Below, in pieces: positions 6,558-11,658 of a stretch of 11,658 nt of DNA. Source of the DNA: Rubrobacter sp. (GTDB lineage Bacteria > Actinomycetota > Rubrobacteria > Rubrobacterales > Rubrobacteraceae); assembly GCA_016781705.1 (NCBI GenBank), contig JADDPV010000246.1, positions 1 to 11,658 of the forward strand. Reading direction: 5' to 3'. How positions within the stretch are numbered: position 1 is the stretch's first letter; each line of letters starts with the position of its first letter. The notes under the pieces are model-generated. The model had not been told where the DNA came from. It saw nothing but the letters and a program-made list of their open reading frames with translations, and did not search any database. The translations under genes were made by a program, and so were the position numbers.

Positions 6558-7042
6558 TCCGGGCCTTCCTGAGCTTGGGGAGTAACCTCGGCGACCGGCT
6601 CGGCTATCTGCGGGCGGCGGTGGAGGCGCTCGGGCGCGGGACGCTGCTGGAGGTGCGTAGGGTATCGAAGGTCTACGAGACAGAGCCGGTCGAGGTGGAG
6701 GAGGAGCAGCCGGAGTACCTCAACTGCGTGGTCGAGGTCGGCTACGGTGCGTCGGCGCTGGAGCTGATGCGGTTTTGCCAGGGGGTAGAGGCTGCGTTGG
6801 GGCGCGAGCGGAAGGGAGAAAAGATGCCCCGGACGATGGACGTGGACTTGCTGCTCTTCGGAGGAGAAGTTATGAAGGGGCCGTATCTGGTCGTGCCGCA
6901 CTTGGGGGTCGGGCGGGCGTTCAACCTCAAGGGGCTCGCGGACCTGGATCCCGGGCTGTATATCCCCGAGCGCGGGGCCGTGGGGGAGCTCGTGGCACGG
7001 GCGGACCTCGCGGGCGTGAGGGAGTTCGAGGGAGGGGTGTGA
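6554..7042 (+). CDS. folK: 6-hydroxymethyl-7,8-dihydropterin pyrophosphokinase (HPPK)
   Basis: FolK transfers pyrophosphate from ATP to 6-hydroxymethyl-dihydropterin, making the FolP substrate. The 162 residues show SLGSNLGDR (7-15), KVYETEPV (39-46), the pterin-loop equivalent QPEYLNCV (52-59), and MPRTMDVDLLLFG (91-103) with the magnesium-binding Asp96 and Asp98. The later VPH...R-F segment reads VPHLGVGRAFNL (114-125); it lacks the usual Arg after VPH but keeps the second Arg (121). Length is normal for the family. GTG 6554 overlaps the folB stop as GTGA, so its translation was evidently coupled to folB. With folB interrupted at 6381, ribosomes might not reach this start by coupling, and no strong Shine-Dalgarno is seen. 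Confidence 0.93.
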   Translation: MIRAFLSLGSNLGDRLGYLRAAVEALGRGTLLEVRRVSKVYETEPVEVEEEQPEYLNCVVEVGYGASALELMRFCQGVEAALGRERKGEKMPRTMDVDLLLFGGEVMKGPYLVVPHLGVGRAFNLKGLADLDPGLYIPERGAVGELVARADLAGVREFEGGV

Positions 7043-7046
7043 GGCC

Positions 7047-7817
7047 GTGCTGATGGCGGTGGATATTGGGAACACGCAGACCGTGCTCGGGGTCTTCGAC
7101 GGGGAGGAGTTGCGAGCGCGGTGGCGGATCACCACCGAAGCGAACCGCACCGCGGACGAGGTCGCCGCAGTCTGCTCGACGCTGCTCGAGCTCGCGGGCA
7201 TCAGTGCCGGGGATATGGAAGCCACCATCGTCTCCAGCGTCGTCCCGGGCCTCACCCGCTCCTACGAGGGCCTCACCGGGAGCCTCTTCGGCTCGAAGTT
7301 CTACGAGGTGAACGGTGAGATGAACACCGGTCTCGAGAACCGCTACGACGACCCCCTCTCCGTCGGGGCGGATCGCATCGTCAACGCCGTCGCCACCGGC
7401 AAGCACTACGGCTTCCCGGCGATCATCGTGGACATCGGGACGGCGACCACCGTGGAGGCGGTGAACGGCGAGGCGTGCTACCTGGGAGGGGCGATCCTCA
7501 CCGGCATGCACGTCGCCCTGGAAGCCCTCATCTCGCGCACCTCCAAGCTGCCGAGCGTGGATCTGGAGGTCGGGCCGACCAGAGCGATCGCAACCAACAC
7601 CCCCGACTCCATCCGCAGCGGCTTCGTCTACGGCTACGCCGGCGCCATCGACGCCCTGATTCGACGCTTCCGTGACGAGCTTGGTGAGCAGGACCTCATG
7701 GCCGTCGCTACCGGCGGCCCCGCGCACGTCATCGCCCGCCAATGCCAGGAGATAGGCAAGCTCGACCCGGACCTGACTTTGAAGGGCCTGTACGCGCTTT
7801 ACGAGATGAACTCGTAG
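7047..7817 (+). CDS. coaX: Type III pantothenate kinase
   Basis: CoaX phosphorylates pantothenate, the first step of coenzyme A synthesis; type III enzymes belong to the acetate kinase/Hsp70-like fold and are not feedback-inhibited by CoA. The 256 residues carry the ATP phosphate loop DIGNT (6-10), DDPLSVGADR (101-110) with the conserved GADR, DIGTATT (129-135), YLGGAILTG (145-153), a GG-containing ATP-site segment (ATGGPAH, 221-227) and the usual C-terminus GLYALYEMN. GTG 7047 has GGAGGGG (7031-7037) at 9 nt; ATG 7053 has GAGG (7041-7044) at 8 nt, so the start may be two codons later. It follows folK by 4 nt. In mycobacteria panC and panD precede coaX in this block; they are absent here. Confidence 0.96.
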   Translation: MLMAVDIGNTQTVLGVFDGEELRARWRITTEANRTADEVAAVCSTLLELAGISAGDMEATIVSSVVPGLTRSYEGLTGSLFGSKFYEVNGEMNTGLENRYDDPLSVGADRIVNAVATGKHYGFPAIIVDIGTATTVEAVNGEACYLGGAILTGMHVALEALISRTSKLPSVDLEVGPTRAIATNTPDSIRSGFVYGYAGAIDALIRRFRDELGEQDLMAVATGGPAHVIARQCQEIGKLDPDLTLKGLYALYEMNS

Positions 7818-7879
7818 AGCACTCGTCAGCAAGGGAGCCCGAGGAGAAACGGCTGCGCGTTGATACCCGGCCTTCGATG

Positions 7880-7908
7880 GCGGCGAGCCCTGGCGAGAGC
7901 CGCTTTTT
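7880..7908 (+). terminator. Weak candidate terminator after coaX
   Basis: GCGGC (7880-7884) can pair with GCCGC (7899-7903) around a 14-nt loop, followed by five T (7904-7908). The stem is short and the loop wide, so this is only a candidate for the end of the ftsH-to-coaX transcript. The rest of the 7818-7968 gap shows nothing I can name. Confidence 0.25.
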
Positions 7909-7968
7909 GCGCGGTTCGGATGCGCTACGCCTGGCAGTAAGGCTGAAATGCTGATCGACTTCGCCTCT

Positions 7969-7996
7969 TTGAAAGTTTGAAGGCACCCGGTATACT
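7969..7996 (+). promoter_or_regulatory. greA promoter (TTGAAA-16 nt-TATACT)
   Basis: TTGAAA (7969-7974) and TATACT (7991-7996) are spaced by 16 nt, the best housekeeping sigma factor match in the window. Transcription should start near 8002-8003, only about 5 nt before ATG 8007. Confidence 0.75.
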
Positions 7997-8006
7997 TTCG
8001 TTCCTC

Positions 8007-8492
8007 ATGACGGACAGGAACCAGGAGCTGATGACCCACGAGGGTTACGAGAAGCTCCAAGAAGAGCACACGTATCTCACGGAGGTACGTCGCCGGGAGG
8101 TCGCTGATCGCATCCGGCAGGCCAGGGAGTTCGGGGACATCTCCGAGAACTCCGAGTACGACGATGCCAAGAACGAGCAGTACCTCCTGGAACGCAGGAT
8201 CGGGGAGGTACAGCGCCGCCTCCGGAACGCGAAGATAGTGGATCCGACCGGGACGGAGACCGGCGCGGTGGACCTCGGCACACGCGTGACCTTGAAGGCG
8301 GTGGACGGGGGCGCCGAGCGCACGTTCCAGATCGTGGGCGCCAACGAGTCCGACCCCGGCAGCGGCAAGCTCTCCCACGCCTCGCCCGTGGGCCGCGCGG
8401 TATTGAAGCGCCGCGTCGGCGAGAAGGTGACCGTCGCTACGCCGCGCGGCTCGACGGAGTACGAGATCGTCAACGTCGAGGCCGCTAGCTAG
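8007..8492 (+). CDS. greA: Transcription elongation factor GreA
   Basis: GreA enters the RNA polymerase secondary channel and stimulates cleavage of backtracked RNA. The 161 residues show the N-terminal coiled coil with the acidic tip GDISENSEYDDAK (43-55; Asp44 and Glu47 correspond to the catalytic pair Asp41/Glu44 of E. coli), and the FKBP-like C-terminal domain with a KLSHASPVGRAVL segment (121-133) and RVGEKVTV (136-143). The normal length is about 158. The frame extends to TTG 7977, but that codon lies inside the promoter, so it is rejected. ATG 8007 gives an almost leaderless mRNA; ATG 8031 (MTHEGYEKL) is preceded by AGGAG (8023-8027) at only 3 nt. It forms its own transcription unit. 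Confidence 0.96.
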   Translation: MTDRNQELMTHEGYEKLQEEHTYLTEVRRREVADRIRQAREFGDISENSEYDDAKNEQYLLERRIGEVQRRLRNAKIVDPTGTETGAVDLGTRVTLKAVDGGAERTFQIVGANESDPGSGKLSHASPVGRAVLKRRVGEKVTVATPRGSTEYEIVNVEAAS

Positions 8493-8617
8493 AGGCCGGT
8501 CGGCTTCCTTCGAGCCGCTCGCAACTTCTCCCAACTCATGAGAACCTTACGTCACATCGGCCTTCCCGGCGTCGGTCCCGACGAGTTCGCCAGGACCGGG
8601 ACTGTGGCCGACCTCGC

Positions 8618-8646
8618 TTGCGAAATCCCTTGCCTTGCTGTAGGTA
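8618..8646 (+). promoter_or_regulatory. Candidate promoter for the small gene and lysK
   Basis: TTGCGA (8618-8623), 17 nt, TAGGTA (8641-8646). Spacing is ideal and hexamers moderate. Transcription would begin near 8653, about 53 nt before ATG 8706. Confidence 0.35.
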
Positions 8647-8668
8647 CCCTGCAGCCCGTGCGGGTACC
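8643..8668 (+). repeat. Inverted repeat GGTACCC / GGGTACC upstream of the lysK unit
   Basis: GGTACCC (8643-8649) and GGGTACC (8662-8668) are perfect 7-bp arms with a 12-nt spacer. It overlaps the candidate -10 and predicted transcription start, as an operator would. Confidence 0.5.
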
Positions 8669-8705
8669 GAACGAGGTCCTCCGAACGGGTGAGCGCGGTG
8701 CGGGC

Positions 8706-9056
8706 ATGAGCGGCGGCGGCCGGTGGGAACCGTTCGAGGTCTCGCCGGAAGAGTACGACGAGCCGGCGGACGCGCTCGGGCTGCCGGTGGCGGCCGCTTT
8801 CGATTGGTGCGAGCGAGCGAAAGAGATTGGTACACATCTTATGATAGAGCGTCGCTGGGACGTTCCGGCCGACAAGCACCGCCGGCTCGACGAGACATAC
8901 GGGGCCGCCGAGCGGGCGTACTGTGAAGCCCGCGCCCGTGACAGCGCCGATCCCTCCTCGATGGAGGGCGAGTTGCTGGAGCGGTACGCTGAGAGCGCGG
9001 AGGCGGGGCGGCGTTTGTCGGAGTTCGTAAGTCAGTACGTGGTGAGCGGCACGTGA
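8706..9056 (+). CDS. Uncharacterised small acidic protein coupled to lysK
   Basis: I do not recognise this 116-residue protein. It is rich in Glu, Ala and Arg, has no membrane segment or signal peptide, and is mostly predicted helical by eye. It contains the segment FDWCERAKEIG (32-42), a Trp/Arg stretch (IERRWDV, 47-53) and two long charged helices (about 56-79 and 87-110). Two Cys (35, 73) are not in a metal-type spacing. ATG 8706 is preferred to ATG 8538 in the same frame, because codon use between them is poor, neither has a Shine-Dalgarno, and a candidate promoter with dyad lies between. The stop overlaps the lysK GTG as GTGA, which supports a real translated gene sharing a transcript with lysK. 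A function linked to LysRS is possible but unshown. Confidence 0.65.
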   Translation: MSGGGRWEPFEVSPEEYDEPADALGLPVAAAFDWCERAKEIGTHLMIERRWDVPADKHRRLDETYGAAERAYCEARARDSADPSSMEGELLERYAESAEAGRRLSEFVSQYVVSGT

Positions 9057-10552
9057 GCGACGTTCAGTACGTCCCTTCGTGGGCGCAGAGGGTAGCCGAA
9101 TCTTTGGGCGACGGGCCGCACGTGGTCGTCACGGGGATCAGCCCATCCGGCAACATCCACGCTGGGAACCTGCGCGAGGTACTGGTCGCCGAGGCGGTCA
9201 CAAACGCCTTGAGGGCTAGGGGTGAAGAGGTTCGATTCGTGTTCCACGCGGACACGGTAGATCCTCTGCGCAAGATCTCGCCGGGCGTGCCCGCGAACTT
9301 CGAGCGTTACATCGGCCACAGTCTCTCGCGCGTCCCGGACCCAGAGGGTTGCCACGACTCCTACGCCGAGCACTTCCTCGCACCCTTCGAGGCGGCGCTC
9401 GCGGAGATGGGCGTGGAGATAGAGGTCCTCCGCTCGCACGAACTGTACGAGAGCGGCTTCTACGCGGACGTTACCCGGGAGGCTATCGAGCGTACCGGGG
9501 AGTTGCGCGACATCTTGCGGGAGGTCAGCGGGCGCGAGATGCCCGAGCACTGGTCGCCGTTTCTGCCGCGGACGGCGAGCGGGCGGCTGGGGGGGCGCGT
9601 GCTGAAGCACCTGCCGGAGCAGCGCTGCGTCGTCTACGCCGACGAAGACGGCTGGGAGGAGTCGGCGGACTACGGGCGGGGCGAGGGGAAGCTGGGCTGG
9701 CGCGTGGAGCTCGCAGCGCGGTGGAAGGCGTTGGGGGCGACGTTCGAGCCCTTCGGCAAGGACCACACCAGCCGCGGGGGCTCGACAGATAGCGCTGACA
9801 GGATGGCGCGGGAAGTCTTCGATTACCCCGTGCCGGGGCGTTACGAGTACGAGTGGATCCAGCTCCGGGGCAGGGGAGCCATGAGCAGCTCGAAGGGCAT
9901 CGTGCTCCTGCCGGGTGAGCTGCTGGAGATCATGCCGCCCGGCGCTTTGCGCCGCATGGTCCTCGGCCGCGACCCCGCCCGCGCCCTCGACTTGGACCTC
10001 GGCACCGGCTTCCCACGCTTTATGGACGAGTACAAGGCCGACACCGAAAGCGATCCCGTCCCCTTCGCCCACCTCGTCACCGTGGCCCAGACGGTCGGGG
10101 AAGACGCGGAGGCGGCGGCCGAAATGCTCGGGCGTGGCGGGTACGAGGAGGCCGCGAAAGACGGGGAGAAGCTGCGTCGGGACCTACGCTACGCCCGCAA
10201 TTGGGCGCGAGAGCCGTGGGCGCCGGAGTCGTACAGGATCGGGGTCGCGCGCGAGGAGGTCCCATCGGAGGCCGCGGGCCTGGACGAAGAGCAGCGACGC
10301 TACCTCGGGACGGTCGCGGAGAGGCTGCGGGATGGGATGGGCGGCGAAGAGACGCAGGACCTGCTCTACTCCACGGCCGTCGAGCTCGGCGTCAAGCCCA
10401 AGCGGGCCTTCGCCGCCGTCTATACCGCGCTCCTCGGAAAGAAGAGCGGGCCGAAGGCGGGGCCGTTCGTCGCCGGCCTCGGCGCGCCTTTCGCGCGCGA
10501 GCGGTTCCGGCGTGTGTCCGAGGTCACCTCTTCCTCGAAGGACGAGAGTTAA
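9053..10552 (+). CDS. lysK: Lysyl-tRNA synthetase, class I (archaeal type)
   Basis: This enzyme charges tRNA-Lys with lysine using ATP. The 499 residues have a class I Rossmann fold: the HIGH-equivalent SGNIHAGN (32-39), the KMSKS-equivalent MSSSKG (277-282), and the class I LysRS segments HADTVDPLRK (65-74), GKLGWRVELAARWKALG (212-228) and FGKDHTSRGGSTD (234-246). There is no class II motif. The C-terminal 170 residues are helical and should form the anticodon-binding domain. GTG 9053 overlaps the upstream gene by GTGA. Class I LysRS is typical of most archaea, spirochaetes, alphaproteobacteria and a few actinobacteria. It occupies the position where mycobacteria and relatives carry class II lysS, just before clpC. 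Confidence 0.95.
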   Translation: MSDVQYVPSWAQRVAESLGDGPHVVVTGISPSGNIHAGNLREVLVAEAVTNALRARGEEVRFVFHADTVDPLRKISPGVPANFERYIGHSLSRVPDPEGCHDSYAEHFLAPFEAALAEMGVEIEVLRSHELYESGFYADVTREAIERTGELRDILREVSGREMPEHWSPFLPRTASGRLGGRVLKHLPEQRCVVYADEDGWEESADYGRGEGKLGWRVELAARWKALGATFEPFGKDHTSRGGSTDSADRMAREVFDYPVPGRYEYEWIQLRGRGAMSSSKGIVLLPGELLEIMPPGALRRMVLGRDPARALDLDLGTGFPRFMDEYKADTESDPVPFAHLVTVAQTVGEDAEAAAEMLGRGGYEEAAKDGEKLRRDLRYARNWAREPWAPESYRIGVAREEVPSEAAGLDEEQRRYLGTVAERLRDGMGGEETQDLLYSTAVELGVKPKRAFAAVYTALLGKKSGPKAGPFVAGLGAPFARERFRRVSEVTSSSKDES

Positions 10553-10606
10553 ACTCGGATCGGAGTTGCGCAAAGGACACAATATATAGGGGTAGAGGCG
10601 CCCGGT

Positions 10607-10621
10607 TACGCTGAAAGCGTA
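10607..10621 (+). promoter_or_regulatory. ClgR-like operator upstream of clpC
   Basis: TACGCT-GAA-AGCGTA is a perfect 6-bp dyad. Its core CGCTGAAAGCG followed by TAC fits the corynebacterial ClgR consensus as I recall it (CGC-Y-N-A-N-R-GCG-W-W-S). ClgR activates clp genes in Actinobacteria. The centre is about 41 nt before the transcription start predicted from TATACT 10643, typical of an activator overlapping the -35. Confidence 0.6.
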
Positions 10622-10636
10622 CAGACTGGGGCAGAA

Positions 10637-10654
10637 CCTCTGTATACTCAGAGG
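10637..10654 (+). promoter_or_regulatory. clpC promoter P1: -10 TATACT enclosed by a perfect dyad
   Basis: CCTCTG (10637-10642) and CAGAGG (10649-10654) flank TATACT (10643-10648) exactly. TG precedes the hexamer directly. There is no recognisable -35, which suits activator dependence on the palindrome at 10607. The dyad suggests a second regulator covering the -10. Transcription would begin near 10655. Confidence 0.55.
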
Positions 10655-10680
10655 CGGACCGGTATTTAGAGGAGCGATTT

Positions 10681-10809
10681 ATGGTAACGAGAATCGGGAA
10701 ACTACCGTTGTATAATCCGTTTATTGTCAGCCACCGTATACCCATACACAGGAAAACCGAAGCGACCGGAGTTGCAGAGGACCCTCGGGATGGAGGAGGC
10801 TCCAGCTGA
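10681..10809 (+). CDS. Candidate 42-codon leader ORF before clpC
   Basis: ATG 10681 follows AGAGGAG (10668-10674) at 6 nt, one of the better ribosome sites in the window. The ORF begins MVTRIGKLPLYNPFIV, is basic, and ends in GGGSS. Its TGA (10807-10809) shares its last base with the clpC ATG (10809), the classic TGATG arrangement. Codon use in the first half is AT-rich, unlike neighbours, and TATAAT 10711 lies inside it. It may be a regulatory leader peptide made only from the P1 transcript, or a chance frame. I recognise no attenuator-type codon run. Confidence 0.35.
   Translation: MVTRIGKLPLYNPFIVSHRIPIHRKTEATGVAEDPRDGGGSS
10711..10716 (+). promoter_or_regulatory. Candidate second clpC promoter P2 (TATAAT)
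   Basis: Perfect TATAAT preceded directly by TTG, with no good -35. The same stretch contains GGAA (10697-10700), 18 nt, GTT (10719-10721), resembling the actinobacterial SigH/SigR-type ECF pattern. Either would transcribe clpC from about 10723-10730. Confidence 0.4.
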
Positions 10810-11658
10810 TGTTCGAACGATTCACCGAACGGGCCCGCAAGGTCGTGGTGCTGGCCCAGGAAGAAGCCCGTCATTTCAACCACAACTACATAGGCACCGA
10901 GCACTTGCTCCTCGGCCTCCTGCGTGAGGACGAGGGCGTCGCCGCCCGGGCTCTGGGCTCGCTCAACGTTACCCTCGACGAGGTGCGCGAGCAGGTCGAG
11001 AGCATCGTCGGTTACGGCGAGGAGGGGACGGGCGGCCAGGCGCCGTTCACCCCACGCTCCAAGAAGGTGCTGGAGCTGGCCTTGAGAGAAGCCTTACAGC
11101 TTGGGCACAACTACATAGGCACCGAGCACATCCTCCTCGGGCTCGTCAGGGAGTCCGAAGGTGTCGCGGCGCGTGTGCTCTCTAACCTGGACGTCGACCC
11201 GGACAAGGTCAGGCGCGAGGTCGTGCGGATGCTTGGCGGGGGCCGGGCGCAGCGCGGTCGCGGGGGCGAGGCCGGCGGCGGTGGACGCGGGACGGAGGCC
11301 AAGCGGCCCAAGACCCGCCAGCTCGACCAGTACGGGCGCAACCTTACGTCGTACGCCGAGGAGGACAAGCTCGACCCGGTGATCGGGAGGAGCCAGGAGA
11401 TCGAGAGGATCATGCAGATCCTCGTGCGGCGCACCAAGAACAACCCCGTCATCATCGGTGAGCCCGGCGTCGGCAAGACGGCCATCGTCGAGGGGTTGGC
11501 GCAGGAGATCTCCGAAGACCGCGTCCCTGACATCCTCGCCGACAAAGAGGTCTACACTCTCGACCTCGGCGCGCTGGTCGCGGGCTCCAAGTACCGGGGC
11601 GAGTTCGAAGAGCGCCTCAAGAAGATCATGAAGGAGATCACCGACCACGGCGACATCA
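10809..11658 (+). CDS. clpC: AAA+ unfoldase ClpC, N-terminal part (3' partial)
   Basis: ClpC is the hexameric double-ring unfoldase that feeds substrates to ClpP. The window holds its first 283 residues. Two Clp-N repeats come first (about 3-68 and 80-138), with intact GTEH motifs at Glu31 and Glu106, the phosphoarginine-binding positions. A Gly/Arg-rich linker (about 139-165) follows, then LDQYGRNLT and KLDPVIGR, Walker A GEPGVGKT (217-224) and a pore-region GALVAGSKYRGEFEERLK segment (about 256-273). The frame is open to the last base. ATG 10809 has GGAGGAGG (10792-10799) at 9 nt and matches the family N-terminus MFERFTERA. Regulation is likely complex given the signals in the preceding 256 nt. 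The Clp-N paralogue at 5623 derives from this gene or a close relative. Confidence 0.97.
   Translation, partial: MFERFTERARKVVVLAQEEARHFNHNYIGTEHLLLGLLREDEGVAARALGSLNVTLDEVREQVESIVGYGEEGTGGQAPFTPRSKKVLELALREALQLGHNYIGTEHILLGLVRESEGVAARVLSNLDVDPDKVRREVVRMLGGGRAQRGRGGEAGGGGRGTEAKRPKTRQLDQYGRNLTSYAEEDKLDPVIGRSQEIERIMQILVRRTKNNPVIIGEPGVGKTAIVEGLAQEISEDRVPDILADKEVYTLDLGALVAGSKYRGEFEERLKKIMKEITDHGDI

Noticed and set aside
7977..8006. TTG 7977 as greA start
   Set aside because: It lies between the -35 and -10 of the greA promoter and would not be in the mRNA.
8501..8517. CGGCT/AGCCG hairpin after greA as a terminator
   Set aside because: Only five base pairs and no T tract follows.
6927..8534. 535-codon open frame on the minus strand across coaX and greA
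   Set aside because: It is antisense to clear coaX and greA genes, has no family motifs, and long antisense frames are expected at this GC content.
8538..8705. N-terminal extension of the small gene before lysK from ATG 8538
   Set aside because: No ribosome site, poor codon third-base GC, and the candidate promoter and dyad fall inside it; ATG 8706 preferred.
8493..8705. T-box or lysine riboswitch upstream of the LysRS unit
   Set aside because: No T-box sequence, specifier-like stem or L-box core seen; only the simple GGTACCC dyad is present.
10546..10556. GAGTT-A-AACTC palindrome over the lysK stop as an operator or HspR site
   Set aside because: It is short, lacks the HspR CTTGAGT-N7-ACTCAAG layout, and is partly fixed by the stop codon.
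10583..10588. TATATA as a further clpC promoter
   Set aside because: The only -35-like element (TTGCGC 10566-10571) is 11 nt away, too close to work with it.

Overview
The window is high-GC DNA whose genes all read on the + strand. Gene order and protein content point to an actinobacterium, most likely a deep-branching Rubrobacter-like lineage. The order tilS-hpt-ftsH-folP-folB-folK-coaX-(greA)-lysyl-tRNA synthetase-clpC is the classical actinobacterial block. Here it lacks folE, panC and panD, and the lysyl-tRNA synthetase is the class I (LysK) type. Lineage is inferred from these features only; no search was run.

Layout. 1-708 is the C-terminal end of a low-complexity protein with tandem repeats and a lysine-rich tail. 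822-2722 holds tilS and hpt, overlapping by 4 nt. 2723-2858 carries the ftsH promoter. 2859-7817 is a tightly packed run: ftsH, folP, a stand-alone ClpC N-domain paralogue, a damaged folB, folK and coaX. greA follows behind its own promoter. A small uncharacterised gene is coupled by a GTGA overlap to lysK. The 256-nt lysK-clpC gap is unusually rich in signals. The window ends inside clpC, within its first ATPase domain.

How the genes work together. Most are housekeeping: tRNA modification and charging (tilS, lysK), purine salvage (hpt), folate (folP, folB remnant, folK), CoA synthesis (coaX), rescue of stalled RNA polymerase (greA) and proteolysis (ftsH, clpC). The genes in the folate run abut or overlap and are probably one transcript.

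Three places deserve attention. (1) The stand-alone Clp N-domain gene at 5623 is a close paralogue of the clpC start 5.2 kb downstream, yet both glutamates known in ClpC to bind phosphoarginine are glycine. (2) folB retains all recognisable active-site residues but has a frame break at a G8 tract and an in-frame TGA. (3) The clpC leader has a ClgR-like palindrome centred near -41, a perfect dyad enclosing the -10 hexamer, a second TATAAT, and a 42-codon ORF with a good ribosome binding site whose stop overlaps the clpC start. I see no tRNA, rRNA, CRISPR array or insertion sequence, and no stretch over 300 nt without a gene.
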